Shown: piece by piece, positions 38,704 to 47,789 of the stretch
Numbering within the stretch: the stretch's first letter is position 1
Layout: each line of letters opens with the position of its first letter
Assembly (NCBI GenBank): GCA_964438515.1
Contig: CAYTLK010000004.1
Location: 51,950 to 115,949 of the forward strand
Origin: RGIG3701 sp964438515
GTDB taxonomy: Bacteria > Planctomycetota > Planctomycetia > Pirellulales > Thermoguttaceae
DNA: 64,000 nt
Reading direction: 5' to 3'
The notes under the pieces: generated by a model
What the model was told of the DNA's origin: nothing
Seen by the model: the letters and a program-made list of their open reading frames with translations, nothing else
Databases searched by the model: none
Made by a program: the position numbers and the translations under genes

Positions 38704-40383
38704 GTGGCGAAACAAATGGTTTTTGAAGATGAAGCACGTCAGCCCATTCTGGAAGGCGTTCAGAAGCTGGCGCGTGCGGTTCGCAGTACGCTTGGTCCCC
38801 GCGGCCGCAATGTGGTTCTTGATAAAGGTTGGGGCGCGCCGAAAGTCACAAAAGACGGCGTGACCGTCGCAAAGGACATTTCCCTCGACGACCCGAACGA
38901 AAACATGGGTGCACTCCTTGTAAAAGAAGCTGCCAGTAAAACCAACGACGTGGCCGGCGACGGAACCACGACCGCTACGGTTCTGGCGGAAGCTATTTAC
39001 ACGGAAGGTCTGCGTTTCGTGACGTCGGGAGGCGTAAATCCCGTGTCCCTTCAGCGCGGAATTCTGAAAGCCTCGGCCGCCGTCGTGGACGCTATTGAAA
39101 AAATGGCAGTTCCGGTCGACGAGAAATCCCGCAAGGAAATCGCACAGGTTGCGGCAATTGCTGGAAATAACGATCCGGACGTCGGAAAGGTTTTGGCCGA
39201 AGCGTTCGTCAAAGTCGGAAAGAACGGCGTCATTACGGTTGAAGAAGGCCGCGGATCCGAAACGACCGTGGAATTCACCGAAGGAATGCAGTTCGATCGC
39301 GGTTATTTAAGCCCCCATTTCGTGACGAATGACGATCGTCAGACCGTGGAACTTGAAAACTGCCTCGTCTTGTGTTACGAAGAGAAAATCAACAGCGTTC
39401 AGGCGCTCGTTCCGATTCTCGAAGCCGCAAGTCAGGCGAATAAACCCCTCCTCATCATCGCGGAGGACATTGAGGGCGAAGCGCTTGCGACGCTCGTCGT
39501 GAACAAACTTCGAGGAATTTTGAACGTTTGCGCGGTCAAAGCCCCGGCATACGGCGATCGTCGGAAGGCGATGCTCGGCGACATTGCGACTCTCACCGGC
39601 GGAACGGCCATTTTCAAGGATCTCGGCGTCAAGCTTGAAGACGTTCAGCTCGAACAGCTCGGCTCGGCCAAGAAAATCATCGTTTCGAACGACACGACCA
39701 CGATTATTGACGGCGCAGGCTCCAAAGATGCAATTGAAGCCCGTGCAAATCAAATCCGTGCAGAAATCGAAACCGTCACGAGTGATTACGACCGTGAAAA
39801 GTTGCAGGAACGTCTTGCAAAACTCGCCGGCGGCGTCGCGAAAATCCTTTGCGGAGCCTCGACGGAAGCCGAGATGAAAGAGAAAAAGTTCCTTCTTGAC
39901 GACGCAAAAGCTGCAACGGCCGCCGCGCTCGACAAAGGAATCGTCCCCGGCGGCGGCGTCGCGCTGATTCGCTGTGCGGCTGCGGTCGATGGACTGAAAC
40001 TCGACGGAGACGAAGCACTCGGAGCACTCGTTCTGAAACGCGCACTGTCCGTTCCGCTTCGTGAAATCGCGAAGAACGCTGCGGTTGACGGCGCGGTTGT
40101 GGTGAATCGTGTGCTACGCGAAAGCGACAAGAACTATGGTTACGATGCCGACAAAGCAAAGTACTGCGACCTCGTTGAGGCGGGCGTCATTGACCCTGCA
40201 AAAGTCGTTTGCACCGCTCTGACCAACGCGGCCAGCGTTGCGGGACTCCTCCTCACGACCTCCTGCATCATCACCAACATCCCGGTCGACACGCCTGAAG
40301 CACCTGCCGGCGGCGCGCCTGGAATGGGCGGTATGGGTGGAATGGGTGGAATGGGCGGTATGGGAATGCCCGGAATGATGTAA
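38704..40383 (+). CDS. groEL: Chaperonin GroEL (copy 1, Gly-Gly-Met tail)
   Basis: 559 residues from a GTG start behind AGGAGG. The 60-kDa chaperonin ATP site (TLGPRGRNVVLD, KDGVTVAKDI, AGDGTTTATVLAEAI) and the C-terminal GGVALIRC and DPAKVVCTALTNAASVAGLLL are intact. The tail ends in GMGGMGGMGGMGGMGMPGMM, the housekeeping type that lines the folding chamber. It is followed by groES after a hairpin and so heads the chaperone island. Confidence 0.97.
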   Translation: MAKQMVFEDEARQPILEGVQKLARAVRSTLGPRGRNVVLDKGWGAPKVTKDGVTVAKDISLDDPNENMGALLVKEAASKTNDVAGDGTTTATVLAEAIYTEGLRFVTSGGVNPVSLQRGILKASAAVVDAIEKMAVPVDEKSRKEIAQVAAIAGNNDPDVGKVLAEAFVKVGKNGVITVEEGRGSETTVEFTEGMQFDRGYLSPHFVTNDDRQTVELENCLVLCYEEKINSVQALVPILEAASQANKPLLIIAEDIEGEALATLVVNKLRGILNVCAVKAPAYGDRRKAMLGDIATLTGGTAIFKDLGVKLEDVQLEQLGSAKKIIVSNDTTTIIDGAGSKDAIEARANQIRAEIETVTSDYDREKLQERLAKLAGGVAKILCGASTEAEMKEKKFLLDDAKAATAAALDKGIVPGGGVALIRCAAAVDGLKLDGDEALGALVLKRALSVPLREIAKNAAVDGAVVVNRVLRESDKNYGYDADKAKYCDLVEAGVIDPAKVVCTALTNAASVAGLLLTTSCIITNIPVDTPEAPAGGAPGMGGMGGMGGMGGMGMPGMM

Positions 40384-40396
40384 TCGTCCCAAAATC

Positions 40397-40426
40397 ACGG
40401 GAGCCGAAACCGTTTTTGGTTCCCGT
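40397..40426 (+). terminator. Hairpin between groEL and groES
   Basis: ACGGGA (40397-40402) pairs with TCCCGT (40421-40426), extended inside by AAACC/GGTT. A short T-run follows (TTTG), so partial termination is possible. Confidence 0.5.
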
Positions 40427-40539
40427 TTGAAAAACATAAAAATCATACAAACACACCAAATCACATTGAATTTCGTGTGTTTCCAATAAATTTTTGAGTT
40501 TGAAAGAATTAAACTTTAGAAGGATATAAAGGTATAAAA

Positions 40540-40836
40540 ATGAACGCAAATCTTCGTCCTCTCGATGACCGTATTGTTGTGAAACCGATGGAAGCCGAAC
40601 AGATGACGGCCGGCGGAATCGTCCTTCCCGACACCGCAAAAGAAAAACCCCAGCGCGGCACAGTCGTTGCAATCGGTCCTGGAAAACTCCTCGATAACGG
40701 TACGCGCGGCGCGATGGCCGTGGCGGTCGGCGACGAGGTCATTTACGGAAAATATTCCGGAAGCGACATCGAAGTGGCTGGCGACGAATACAAAATCCTG
40801 CGCGAAAGCGATGTTTTGGCCAAAATCCTGAAGTAA
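40540..40836 (+). CDS. groES: Co-chaperonin GroES (copy 1)
   Basis: 98 residues, the family length. LRPLDDRIVVKPMEAEQMTAGGIVLPD is the diagnostic N-terminus with the mobile loop (EAEQMTAGGIVLPD) and roof strands; the core GDEVIYGKYSGSDIEV is intact. It caps GroEL. It sits between the two groEL genes, after groEL1, an inverted order compared with the usual groES-groEL. Confidence 0.97.
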   Translation: MNANLRPLDDRIVVKPMEAEQMTAGGIVLPDTAKEKPQRGTVVAIGPGKLLDNGTRGAMAVAVGDEVIYGKYSGSDIEVAGDEYKILRESDVLAKILK

Positions 40837-40913
40837 GCCGAAACGTTATTCAACGCTTTTGAAAAGATTTCATTTATCGAAACATTAAGATACAGAAAAG
40901 AAGGAACATCACC

Positions 40914-42533
40914 GTGTCCAAACAATTGCTTTTTGCGGACTCCGCACGTCAGCGCATGCTTCGCGGCGTCGAGAAACTGGCGGACGCCGTCGCTGTCACG
41001 ATGGGACCGCGCGGACGCAACGTTATTATTAATAAATCCTACGGTGGACCGACCGTCACGAAAGACGGAGTCACTGTTAGTTCCGAAATCGAGCTGGAAG
41101 ACCGTTTCGAAAATATGGGCGCGAAGCTCGTAAACGAAGTGGCTCAGAAAACCTCCGCCATTGCGGGTGACGGAACCACCACGGCGACCGTTCTGGCGCG
41201 TGAGATTTTCCGTGAAGGTCTTCGAAACATCATCGCCGGAAGCAACCCTGCCGGAATTCGACGCGGAATCGACACTGCAGTGAACGCAGCCGTCGACGCG
41301 CTGACCGGAATGGCGAAGCAGGTTACGACCAAAGAAGAGATCGCGCAGGTCGGAGCCATTTCCGCCAACAACGATCATGAGATTGGAAATCTGCTGGCCG
41401 ACGCGATGGAAGCCGCTGGAAACGACGGCGTCATCACGGTCGAAGAAGGAAAAACTGCCGAGACGACGTACACCATCGTTGAAGGAATGCAGTTCGACAA
41501 AGGATTTTTGTCTCCGTATTTCATGAATCGACCCGACACGGCCGACTGCTACATGGAAAACGCGATGGTGCTGCTGCACGAGAAGAAAATCAACAACCTG
41601 CGCGAACTCATTCCGCTGCTTGAAAAAGTCGTTCCGACCGGCAAACCGCTTTTGATTATTGCAGAAGATATCGAAGGCGAGGCGCTCACCGCCTTGGTCG
41701 TGAACGTTCTGCGTGGAAATCTGAAGGTTTGCGCGGTCAAAGCCCCTGGTTTCGGTGATCGCCGCAAAGCGATGCTTCAGGATATTGCGATTCTGACCGG
41801 CGGCGAAGTCGTCAGTGAGGACCTCGGAATCAAACTCGAAAATGTCGATCTTACGATGCTTGGATCTGCAAAACAGGTCACAGTCACGAAGGACAACATT
41901 ACGATTGTGGACGGCGGCGGAACGAAAGACGCCATCAAAAAGCGTATCGATCAGCTTCGCGACATGATTGAAAAAACCGAGAGCAATTACGATCGGGAAA
42001 AATATCAGGAACGTCTTGCGAAACTTTCCGGCGGAATCGCCGTCATTCAGGTCGGCGCCAGCACGGAAGCCGAGATGAAGCAGAAGAAAGCTCGAATTGA
42101 AGACGCTCTTCACGCAACCCGTGCGGCTGCCGAAGAGGGAATTCTGCCCGGCGGCGGTGTCGCGCTTCTGCGGTGCCGTGAAGCGGTCGAAAAGGCGCGC
42201 ACGTCGGCTCGCGGCGACGAGAAAATCGGCGTCGACATCATTCTCCGCTGCTTGAATAAACCGATGGTTCAGATCGTGAATAACGGCGGTGAAGACGGAA
42301 CCGTTGTCGCCGACATCGTGAGCGAGATGGAACAGAATAAAGGTTACAATGCTGCAACCGGGGAATACGTCGATATGTTCGAAGCGGGAATCATTGATCC
42401 GCTCAAAGTGGTGCGCAGCGCACTTGCAAATGCGGCCAGCATTTCGGGGATGATGCTCATGACGGAAACCATGGTCACCGATTTCAGCAAAGAGGATAAA
42501 AAGAAGGCCGCGGCGGAAGGCACAGTCCGCTAA
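40914..42533 (+). CDS. groEL: Chaperonin GroEL (copy 2, no Gly-Gly-Met tail)
   Basis: 539 residues from a GTG start behind AAGGAA. All ATPase motifs are present (VTMGPRGRNVII, AGDGTTTATVLAREIF, GGGVALLRCREA). Instead of a GGM tail it ends in charged EDKKKAAAEGTVR, as in specialised paralogues with a different client set. The two GroELs are clearly divergent in sequence, so the duplication is old. Same strand as groES, 77 bases downstream. Confidence 0.96.
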   Translation: MSKQLLFADSARQRMLRGVEKLADAVAVTMGPRGRNVIINKSYGGPTVTKDGVTVSSEIELEDRFENMGAKLVNEVAQKTSAIAGDGTTTATVLAREIFREGLRNIIAGSNPAGIRRGIDTAVNAAVDALTGMAKQVTTKEEIAQVGAISANNDHEIGNLLADAMEAAGNDGVITVEEGKTAETTYTIVEGMQFDKGFLSPYFMNRPDTADCYMENAMVLLHEKKINNLRELIPLLEKVVPTGKPLLIIAEDIEGEALTALVVNVLRGNLKVCAVKAPGFGDRRKAMLQDIAILTGGEVVSEDLGIKLENVDLTMLGSAKQVTVTKDNITIVDGGGTKDAIKKRIDQLRDMIEKTESNYDREKYQERLAKLSGGIAVIQVGASTEAEMKQKKARIEDALHATRAAAEEGILPGGGVALLRCREAVEKARTSARGDEKIGVDIILRCLNKPMVQIVNNGGEDGTVVADIVSEMEQNKGYNAATGEYVDMFEAGIIDPLKVVRSALANAASISGMMLMTETMVTDFSKEDKKKAAAEGTVR

Positions 42534-42559
42534 ACCTTTTTATTCTAAACTTACGAACG

Positions 42560-42575
42560 GGGGACGCAAGTCCCC
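42560..42575 (+). terminator. Terminator after groEL2
   Basis: GGGGAC-GCAA-GTCCCC (42560-42575) followed by TGTATTTGTATTTT. A near-identical hairpin (GGGGAC-ATAA-GTCCCC-TGTTT) ends the HesB-like gene at 44925. Confidence 0.8.
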
Positions 42576-42665
42576 TGTATTTGTATTTTATGCGGGTTCC
42601 ACGCATATAACCCTCAAAAAGATTTTTTTATCCTATTCCACCTTTTTTTCTGAATAAACACGCAC

Positions 42666-43883
42666 ATGGCAAACACGAAACGGGACTACTACGAAGTGCT
42701 GGGAATTGAACGCAGCGCCTCCAAGCAGGACATCGCGGCGGCGTATCGCAAACTCGCATTGAAATTTCATCCAGACCGAAATCCCGGCGACGAATCCGCT
42801 GTCGAGAAGTTCAAAGAAGCCTCTGAGGCGTTCGACGTTTTGAACAATGACGACAAACGGGCCGCATACGATCGATACGGTCATCAGGGCGTGGACGGAA
42901 TGCCGGGCGGAGGTCCGCAGTTCCGCGACATGAACGACATTTTTGAGGCGTTCGGCGGAATGGGCGGCGGATTTGCGGACATTTTCGGCGACATTTTCGG
43001 CGGCGGTGCAGGTGGACGTCGGTCACGCGGAGGAAGACCGCCGAGAGGTGAAGACATTCGCTGCGTTGTGGACCTCGATTTGCGCGAGGTCGCCAAAGGA
43101 ATCAAGAAAAAAATCAAAATTCGTCGAAAAGAGGTCTGCACCGTCTGCAGTGGTTCCGGCGCCAAACCCGGAACCGCTCCCGAACCCTGTTCCTACTGCA
43201 ACGGACGCGGCGTTGTGACGCAAGGAGCCGGTTTCATTCGGATGCAAACGACCTGTCCGTCCTGTCACGGAACTGGAAAAGTCATTCGCACGCCCTGTAC
43301 CGCCTGTCGCGGCGCGGGTTTGTACGACGAAACCATTGAAATCGACGTGGACATTCCCGCCGGAATCGACGAACGAAATCAGCTGCGAATCGTCGGCGAG
43401 GGAAGCCGAAGTCCCAAAGGCGGCGAGCCGGGCGACTGCTATTTGAACGTTCGTTTCAAGGAACATCCCGTTTTTCAGGTCGATGGGAAGGATTTGATTT
43501 GCAAAATGCCCATCACGTACTCGCAGGCCGCGCTGGGTGCGACGCTGGACGTGCCGCTTTTGGACGGTCATCAGGACTTCAAACTCCCTGCCGGAACCCA
43601 AAACGGCGACATTTTCCGATTGAAGGGAAAAGGTCTTCCGCAGCTCAATCGGCCGGAAAGATGCGGCGACATTCTGCTCGTCATGACGATTGAAGTACCG
43701 CGTACAATTACTGCGGAGCAGGAAAAACTGCTGCGAAAGCTCGCCGAGCTGGAACAGGTGAACGTTTCGTCGCAGAGAAAAGGGTTCTTCAAACGAATTA
43801 AGGACTATTTGCAGACGGTCGCGTCCGAAATCGAAGGTGCGGAGGCCGCAAAAGATAAAGAGAATGAAAAAGAACAAAAATAG
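42666..43883 (+). CDS. dnaJ: Chaperone protein DnaJ
   Basis: 405 residues. J domain with HPD at residues 35-37, a Gly/Phe-rich linker (MGGGFADIFGDIFGGG), the four CXXCXGXG zinc motifs (CTVCSGSG, CSYCNGRG, CPSCHGTG, CTACRGAG) and the C-terminal substrate-binding domain. It delivers unfolded proteins to DnaK and stimulates its ATPase. The ribosome site is weak. Followed by grpE 11 bases later; dnaK is not in this window. Confidence 0.97.
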   Translation: MANTKRDYYEVLGIERSASKQDIAAAYRKLALKFHPDRNPGDESAVEKFKEASEAFDVLNNDDKRAAYDRYGHQGVDGMPGGGPQFRDMNDIFEAFGGMGGGFADIFGDIFGGGAGGRRSRGGRPPRGEDIRCVVDLDLREVAKGIKKKIKIRRKEVCTVCSGSGAKPGTAPEPCSYCNGRGVVTQGAGFIRMQTTCPSCHGTGKVIRTPCTACRGAGLYDETIEIDVDIPAGIDERNQLRIVGEGSRSPKGGEPGDCYLNVRFKEHPVFQVDGKDLICKMPITYSQAALGATLDVPLLDGHQDFKLPAGTQNGDIFRLKGKGLPQLNRPERCGDILLVMTIEVPRTITAEQEKLLRKLAELEQVNVSSQRKGFFKRIKDYLQTVASEIEGAEAAKDKENEKEQK

Positions 43884-43894
43884 GGGGAGAAAAA

Positions 43895-44545
43895 ATGATT
43901 TTTAAGAAAAAAAACCAAAATGCCGATGAGTCTTGTGTCGATTTAGGACAAAATCCCGACGCCGCCGCAGACTCAGATTTAAGTGCAGAAAACGAAAGAA
44001 CGAATGCGAAAGATTCGGTCGATACGTCTTCAGTGGATGGATTGGAGGATGCGCTCAATCAGGCGGAAAAGGAAGTTGCGGAAAACGATCCTGTAAAGGA
44101 GCTTGAAAAAGCGCTGAGTGAGGAAAAAGACCGAACGCTGCGTTTGTACGCCGAGATGGATAATGTGCGGCGGCGGGCGGCTCGCGAACTCGTGGACGAA
44201 CGAAAATACAGCGGGATGGAAGTGATTCGTGCGATTTTGCCTGCAATGGACAATCTCCAGCGGGCGATTGAGGCTGCGGAAAAGCTGAATGCGGACGATC
44301 CGCTGCTCGAAGGGGTGCGGATGGTGCTGCAGCAGATGAGCGATGCGCTGAAAAAGAATAACTGCACGAAAATTGAAGCTCTCAAGCAGCCGTTTGACCC
44401 GAATTTTCACGAAGCGATTTCGCAGATGCCGAGTGCCGAGCTGCCGGAAAACACCGTGATGATTGTGGCGCAGGACGGTTACATCCTTAATGGGCGCGTC
44501 GTGCGGCCGAGTCAGGTCGTCGTAAGTAAAAAAGTTAAAATTTAA
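43895..44545 (+). CDS. grpE: Nucleotide exchange factor GrpE
   Basis: 216 residues: an acidic N-terminal tail, the long helix (KALSEEKDRTLRLYAEMDNVR RRAAREL region), and the C-terminal beta part (FDPNFHEAISQMPSAELPE and VAQDGYILNGRVVRPSQVVV) typical of GrpE. It releases ADP from DnaK. A strong GGGGGAG lies before the start, 11 bases after dnaJ. Confidence 0.95.
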   Translation: MIFKKKNQNADESCVDLGQNPDAAADSDLSAENERTNAKDSVDTSSVDGLEDALNQAEKEVAENDPVKELEKALSEEKDRTLRLYAEMDNVRRRAARELVDERKYSGMEVIRAILPAMDNLQRAIEAAEKLNADDPLLEGVRMVLQQMSDALKKNNCTKIEALKQPFDPNFHEAISQMPSAELPENTVMIVAQDGYILNGRVVRPSQVVVSKKVKI

Positions 44546-44571
44546 TTAAAAAACCGGAGTTTTAACGGAAA

Positions 44572-44901
44572 ATGATTACCATAACGGAACTGGCGAACGA
44601 GAAGGTCAAAGACGTCATTGAGGCGCAGAAGATTGCGGACGACCGTTTTTTACGCATTGGAATTGCGGGCGGCGGCTGTTCGGGGCTGCGGTACGGACTG
44701 GCGTTCGACAACGAGTTTGACGCGCTGACCGACATGCGGTACGAAGCGGACGGAATTGCGATTGTGACGCGGAAGAAGTTTGCGGAGTTTCTCGACGGGA
44801 CGGTCATCGACTATAAGGAAGGCGACTTTGGCGCGGGTTTTTCGATTGAGAATCCCAATTTCCCCTCCGGTGCCGGCTGTGCGGGCTGCGGCGGACATTA
44901 A
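44572..44901 (+). CDS. HesB/IscA-type Fe-S assembly protein with altered Cys spacing
   Basis: 109 residues. The A-type carrier fold is clear (FLRIGIAGGGCSGLRYGLAFDN; first conserved Cys at 36). The C-terminal pair, normally CGC, is spaced as CAGC (GAGCAGCGGH), so the second and third cysteines are two residues apart rather than one. A-type carriers hand Fe-S clusters to client proteins. Here it ends the chaperone transcript, 26 bases after grpE and before a strong terminator. The altered spacing may change cluster binding. Confidence 0.85.
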   Translation: MITITELANEKVKDVIEAQKIADDRFLRIGIAGGGCSGLRYGLAFDNEFDALTDMRYEADGIAIVTRKKFAEFLDGTVIDYKEGDFGAGFSIENPNFPSGAGCAGCGGH

Positions 44902-44924
44902 AGTTCTGAAAACACCTGCGAGCG

Positions 44925-44940
44925 GGGGACATAAGTCCCC
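44925..44940 (+). terminator. Terminator after the HesB-like gene
   Basis: GGGGAC-ATAA-GTCCCC followed by TGTTT, almost the same hairpin as at 42560. It also faces the converging dus gene. Confidence 0.8.
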
Positions 44941-45000
44941 TGTTTCAGCGGGGTTATGCGAATTCTAGACGATTAAAAGAGACGTTCTTTCAGAATTTAT

Positions 45001-46098
45001 TCAAGAATACCAGCGATTCAGCACTTCCGTCAGTCCCTCGCGGGAATGAACGTGTATAAACGCCTCGCGAACGGCTTCCAACTCCGGATGAAACTGCGCG
45101 TATTTGATACAAAATTTCTTCATACTGAATGATGCACGTTTTTCTCCGTACAGCTCGACCGACAGTGCGTAATGTTCCTCAATCACGTCCCGCTGTTCCG
45201 AAAGCGTCGGCGGAGACGGAAGAGACCGGCCTTCCGACAACGCGCGCAAATCGCGAAAAATCCACGGATTCCCAATCGCGCCGCGCGCAATCGTGACGCC
45301 GTTCACGCCCGTCGTACGCATCATTCGGACGCAATCCATCGGCGTGAAAAGGTCGCCGCTCCCAAGAATCGTCGCGTCCGGTGCGTATTTTCGCAGTTCT
45401 GTAAGAAAATTCCAGTCGCTCGGACCCGTGTAACGCTGAAGAACGGTACGCGGATGCACCGTAAAAACCTGAATTCCCAGTGCTCGCGCCGCATCGAAAA
45501 TCCGAAAGAAATTGTCGCGGCTCTCCTCAGAATCATCAAGCCCGCGCCGCATTTTTATCGAGACGGGAACCTCTTCCGGCACGGTTTCACGCACTTGCTG
45601 AACGATTGCAATCGCCGTTTCCGGCTGACTCAAATGAAACCCGCCGCGCCGACGTCCCAGAATTTTCTTGACGGGACATCCAAAATTAATATCGACCCAG
45701 TCGAACCCCCACTCCACGACTTTCAGAGCCGCAAGCGTGAACTCTTCAGGCGCACAACCCATGAGCTGCGCACCGACAGGATGGTCAGAATCCTCAACAC
45801 GCAGAAAACGTTTAGCCTTTTTCCCTTTCGCGTGCGTGACGGAGATGATGAACTCGTCGAGCATCACCTCACTAATCGTCGCCGACGCGCCCAAATGCCG
45901 CACAATTTGACGTTCCGCCCAGTCGCTCACGCCACTCAGCGCCGCCTGAATGCATGGAAACCCGATCCGTACCGCCCCGATTCGCAGATCCGGAAAGGAA
46001 AACGCCCCTTCGGAATCTGTGAGTGTTGCGGAGTCTGCGGTATTTACGGGTTTTGCGGAGCCTGTGGCGTTGGCGACCGGTTGAACATCGTAATTCAT
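45001..46098 (-). CDS. tRNA-dihydrouridine synthase
   Basis: 365 residues, with about 40 residues added before the core. FMN-dependent Dus motifs are visible: catalytic Cys in DINFGCPVKKI, VSIKMRRGLDD, VHPRTVLQRYTGPSDW and GVTIARGAIGNPWIF. It reduces uridines in tRNA D-loops. Its start lies three bases after the lsrF stop, so it is the last gene of the dhaK-dhaL-lsrF-dus cluster. Subtype (A, B or C) cannot be fixed; DusB-like is most likely. Confidence 0.92.
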   Translation of the reverse strand: MNYDVQPVANATGSAKPVNTADSATLTDSEGAFSFPDLRIGAVRIGFPCIQAALSGVSDWAERQIVRHLGASATISEVMLDEFIISVTHAKGKKAKRFLRVEDSDHPVGAQLMGCAPEEFTLAALKVVEWGFDWVDINFGCPVKKILGRRRGGFHLSQPETAIAIVQQVRETVPEEVPVSIKMRRGLDDSEESRDNFFRIFDAARALGIQVFTVHPRTVLQRYTGPSDWNFLTELRKYAPDATILGSGDLFTPMDCVRMMRTTGVNGVTIARGAIGNPWIFRDLRALSEGRSLPSPPTLSEQRDVIEEHYALSVELYGEKRASFSMKKFCIKYAQFHPELEAVREAFIHVHSREGLTEVLNRWYS

Positions 46099-46101
46099 GC
46101 G

Positions 46102-46980
46102 TTATTTGCTCGCCATGAGATCCTGGTACATCTGGTACGCCTGTTCGGGGGTCGCGCCGTTATGAACGACTTCGCGCACCGCCTGAAGCATGCTGACCGG
46201 GCACTGCGCCTGGAAAATGTTGCGTCCCATATCGACGCCGCAAGCTCCGTCACGAATCGCATTGAACGCAAGCGTCAGCGCGTCGAGTTCAGGAATCTTT
46301 TTTCCGCCTGCAATCACAATCGGAACCGGGCAGCCGGCGGCGACTTCTTCGAAATCGTCACAATAGTACGTTTTGACAAACTGGCAGCCGACTTCGGCGC
46401 AAACACGCGTTGCAAGACCGAGATAGCGCGCATCGCGGGCCATATCCTTTCCAACGGCCGTCACGCCGAGGGTCGGGATGCCGTAACGAACGCCTTTGTC
46501 GATCGCTTTGGCCAGATTTTCGAGCGAGTTGTGTTCGTACTGCGCGCCCGCAAAAACCTGAATCGCCATTGCGGAAACGTTCAGTCGGCACGCATCTTCA
46601 ATATCGACGCCGAGGCACTCGTAGCTCAGCTCGTTGAGGAGCGTCGCGCCCGTCGTGCAGCGCAGCGCAATCGGTTTGTTCGAGTCGGACGGAATGCAGG
46701 AACGCAGCGCGCCGCGCGTGCACATCAAAACGTCTGCGTAATCGATGAGCGGCTTCACCGTAATGTCGAGCCGTTCGAGACCTGCCGTCGGACCCATGAT
46801 GTAACCGTGGTCGAACGCCAGCATGACCGTGTGACCGCTCTTTTTGTTGAACATGCGGGTCAAGCGGTTCTGCATTCCCCAGTCGTAACCATTCAGGCCC
46901 TTCAGATAGAAACCGTTGCTCTCGGGTTTCACATCCACGTAGAAGTTTTTCGCAATTTTATTACCCTGTGCGTCTGCCAT
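46102..46980 (-). CDS. lsrF: LsrF-like class I aldolase/thiolase
   Basis: 292 residues, closely resembling E. coli LsrF through its length: DWGMQNRLTRMFN, KTVMLAFDHGYIMGPT-like VMLAFDHGYIMGPTAGLERL, DVLMCTRGALRS, and the Schiff-base Lys in QFVKTYYCDDFEEV, with IVIAGGKK near the end. LsrF handles the phosphorylated AI-2 product 3-hydroxy-5-phosphonooxypentane-2,4-dione. No lsrK, lsrG or Lsr transporter is nearby. Instead it follows dhaKL, so the substrate may be another phosphorylated ketose. AAAGGA precedes the start. Confidence 0.85.
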   Translation of the reverse strand: MADAQGNKIAKNFYVDVKPESNGFYLKGLNGYDWGMQNRLTRMFNKKSGHTVMLAFDHGYIMGPTAGLERLDITVKPLIDYADVLMCTRGALRSCIPSDSNKPIALRCTTGATLLNELSYECLGVDIEDACRLNVSAMAIQVFAGAQYEHNSLENLAKAIDKGVRYGIPTLGVTAVGKDMARDARYLGLATRVCAEVGCQFVKTYYCDDFEEVAAGCPVPIVIAGGKKIPELDALTLAFNAIRDGACGVDMGRNIFQAQCPVSMLQAVREVVHNGATPEQAYQMYQDLMASK

Positions 46981-47045
46981 TTTAAAATTTCCTTTTTTAA
47001 ATGTTTTTGAGTGAAAAGTAATTAAAAATCAATACTGTACAATAT

Positions 47046-47669
47046 TCATTCACAGAGACCTGTGAAGATGAAGCTCCAGCTCGTCGCGCCTGGGTCGGCA
47101 CTTCCGAGGACGCGGTCGCCCAAGTTTCGCGCACGACCGAATTTTGCGAGCATCTGTTCGGTGGCGTTTGCGCCGGCAATTGCGGCGTCACGAGCGTCGC
47201 GGAGAGCGTCCTCGACGTCTTTTCCTGCTGCGGCGTCGGCATTCAGCGCGTCGACGGCGGGTTTCAGCGCGTCCATCATCGTTCGTGCGCCGACTTCCGC
47301 TTTCGAGAATTTGAACATTCCGAGGTAGCCGGCCTCGACGAGTTTCGCAACGTCAGCCGTTTCCATCGCGTCGGGATTCGCGGGGATTCCGTTTGCCAGA
47401 CCCATGAAAAACTGCCCCATAAGCGGACCGGCAGAGCCTCCGCCGGCAGACATCGCGCCCATTCCCATCGCCTTGAAGAGGACGGAAAAGTCGCCAAAAC
47501 CTTTGGTGTTGATCGCGTTTTCCGCTTTATCGACGATGCGCACCATCGTCACTCCGTGGTCGCCGTCGCCCGTATGAGCGTCAAGCGTTGTAAGAATTTC
47601 CACATTGTCGCGGATTAATTGAAACGATTTTCGAAACCGTTCCACAAATGAAGTAAGTGTAATCGCCAT
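47046..47669 (-). CDS. dhaL: Dihydroxyacetone kinase subunit DhaL-like
   Basis: 207 residues. The ADP/Mg-binding signature LDAHTGDGDHG (Asp30, Asp35, Asp37) and GGGSAGPLMGQFF, later RVLGSADPGATS, match DhaL. It carries the phosphoryl group to the substrate bound on DhaK. DhaM, the PTS phosphodonor subunit, is absent nearby, so the pair may use ATP directly or an unlinked donor. It lies between dhaK (120 bases upstream) and lsrF (65 bases downstream). Confidence 0.9.
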   Translation of the reverse strand: MAITLTSFVERFRKSFQLIRDNVEILTTLDAHTGDGDHGVTMVRIVDKAENAINTKGFGDFSVLFKAMGMGAMSAGGGSAGPLMGQFFMGLANGIPANPDAMETADVAKLVEAGYLGMFKFSKAEVGARTMMDALKPAVDALNADAAAGKDVEDALRDARDAAIAGANATEQMLAKFGRARNLGDRVLGSADPGATSWSFIFTGLCE

Positions 47670-47789
47670 GATTTAAAAACGAGTAAAAATGATTCGTCCG
47701 AATAAAAAAAAGGAGGAGGAAATCGGAATCGAAGAAACTCGTTCAGTCAGAAAACTCCGAAAGAACGAGTTTCAAACAAACGTGGGTTT

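Noticed and set aside
40743..42113. 456-codon open frame antisense to groEL2
   Set aside because: It lies wholly opposite an intact groEL; its product has no recognisable motif.
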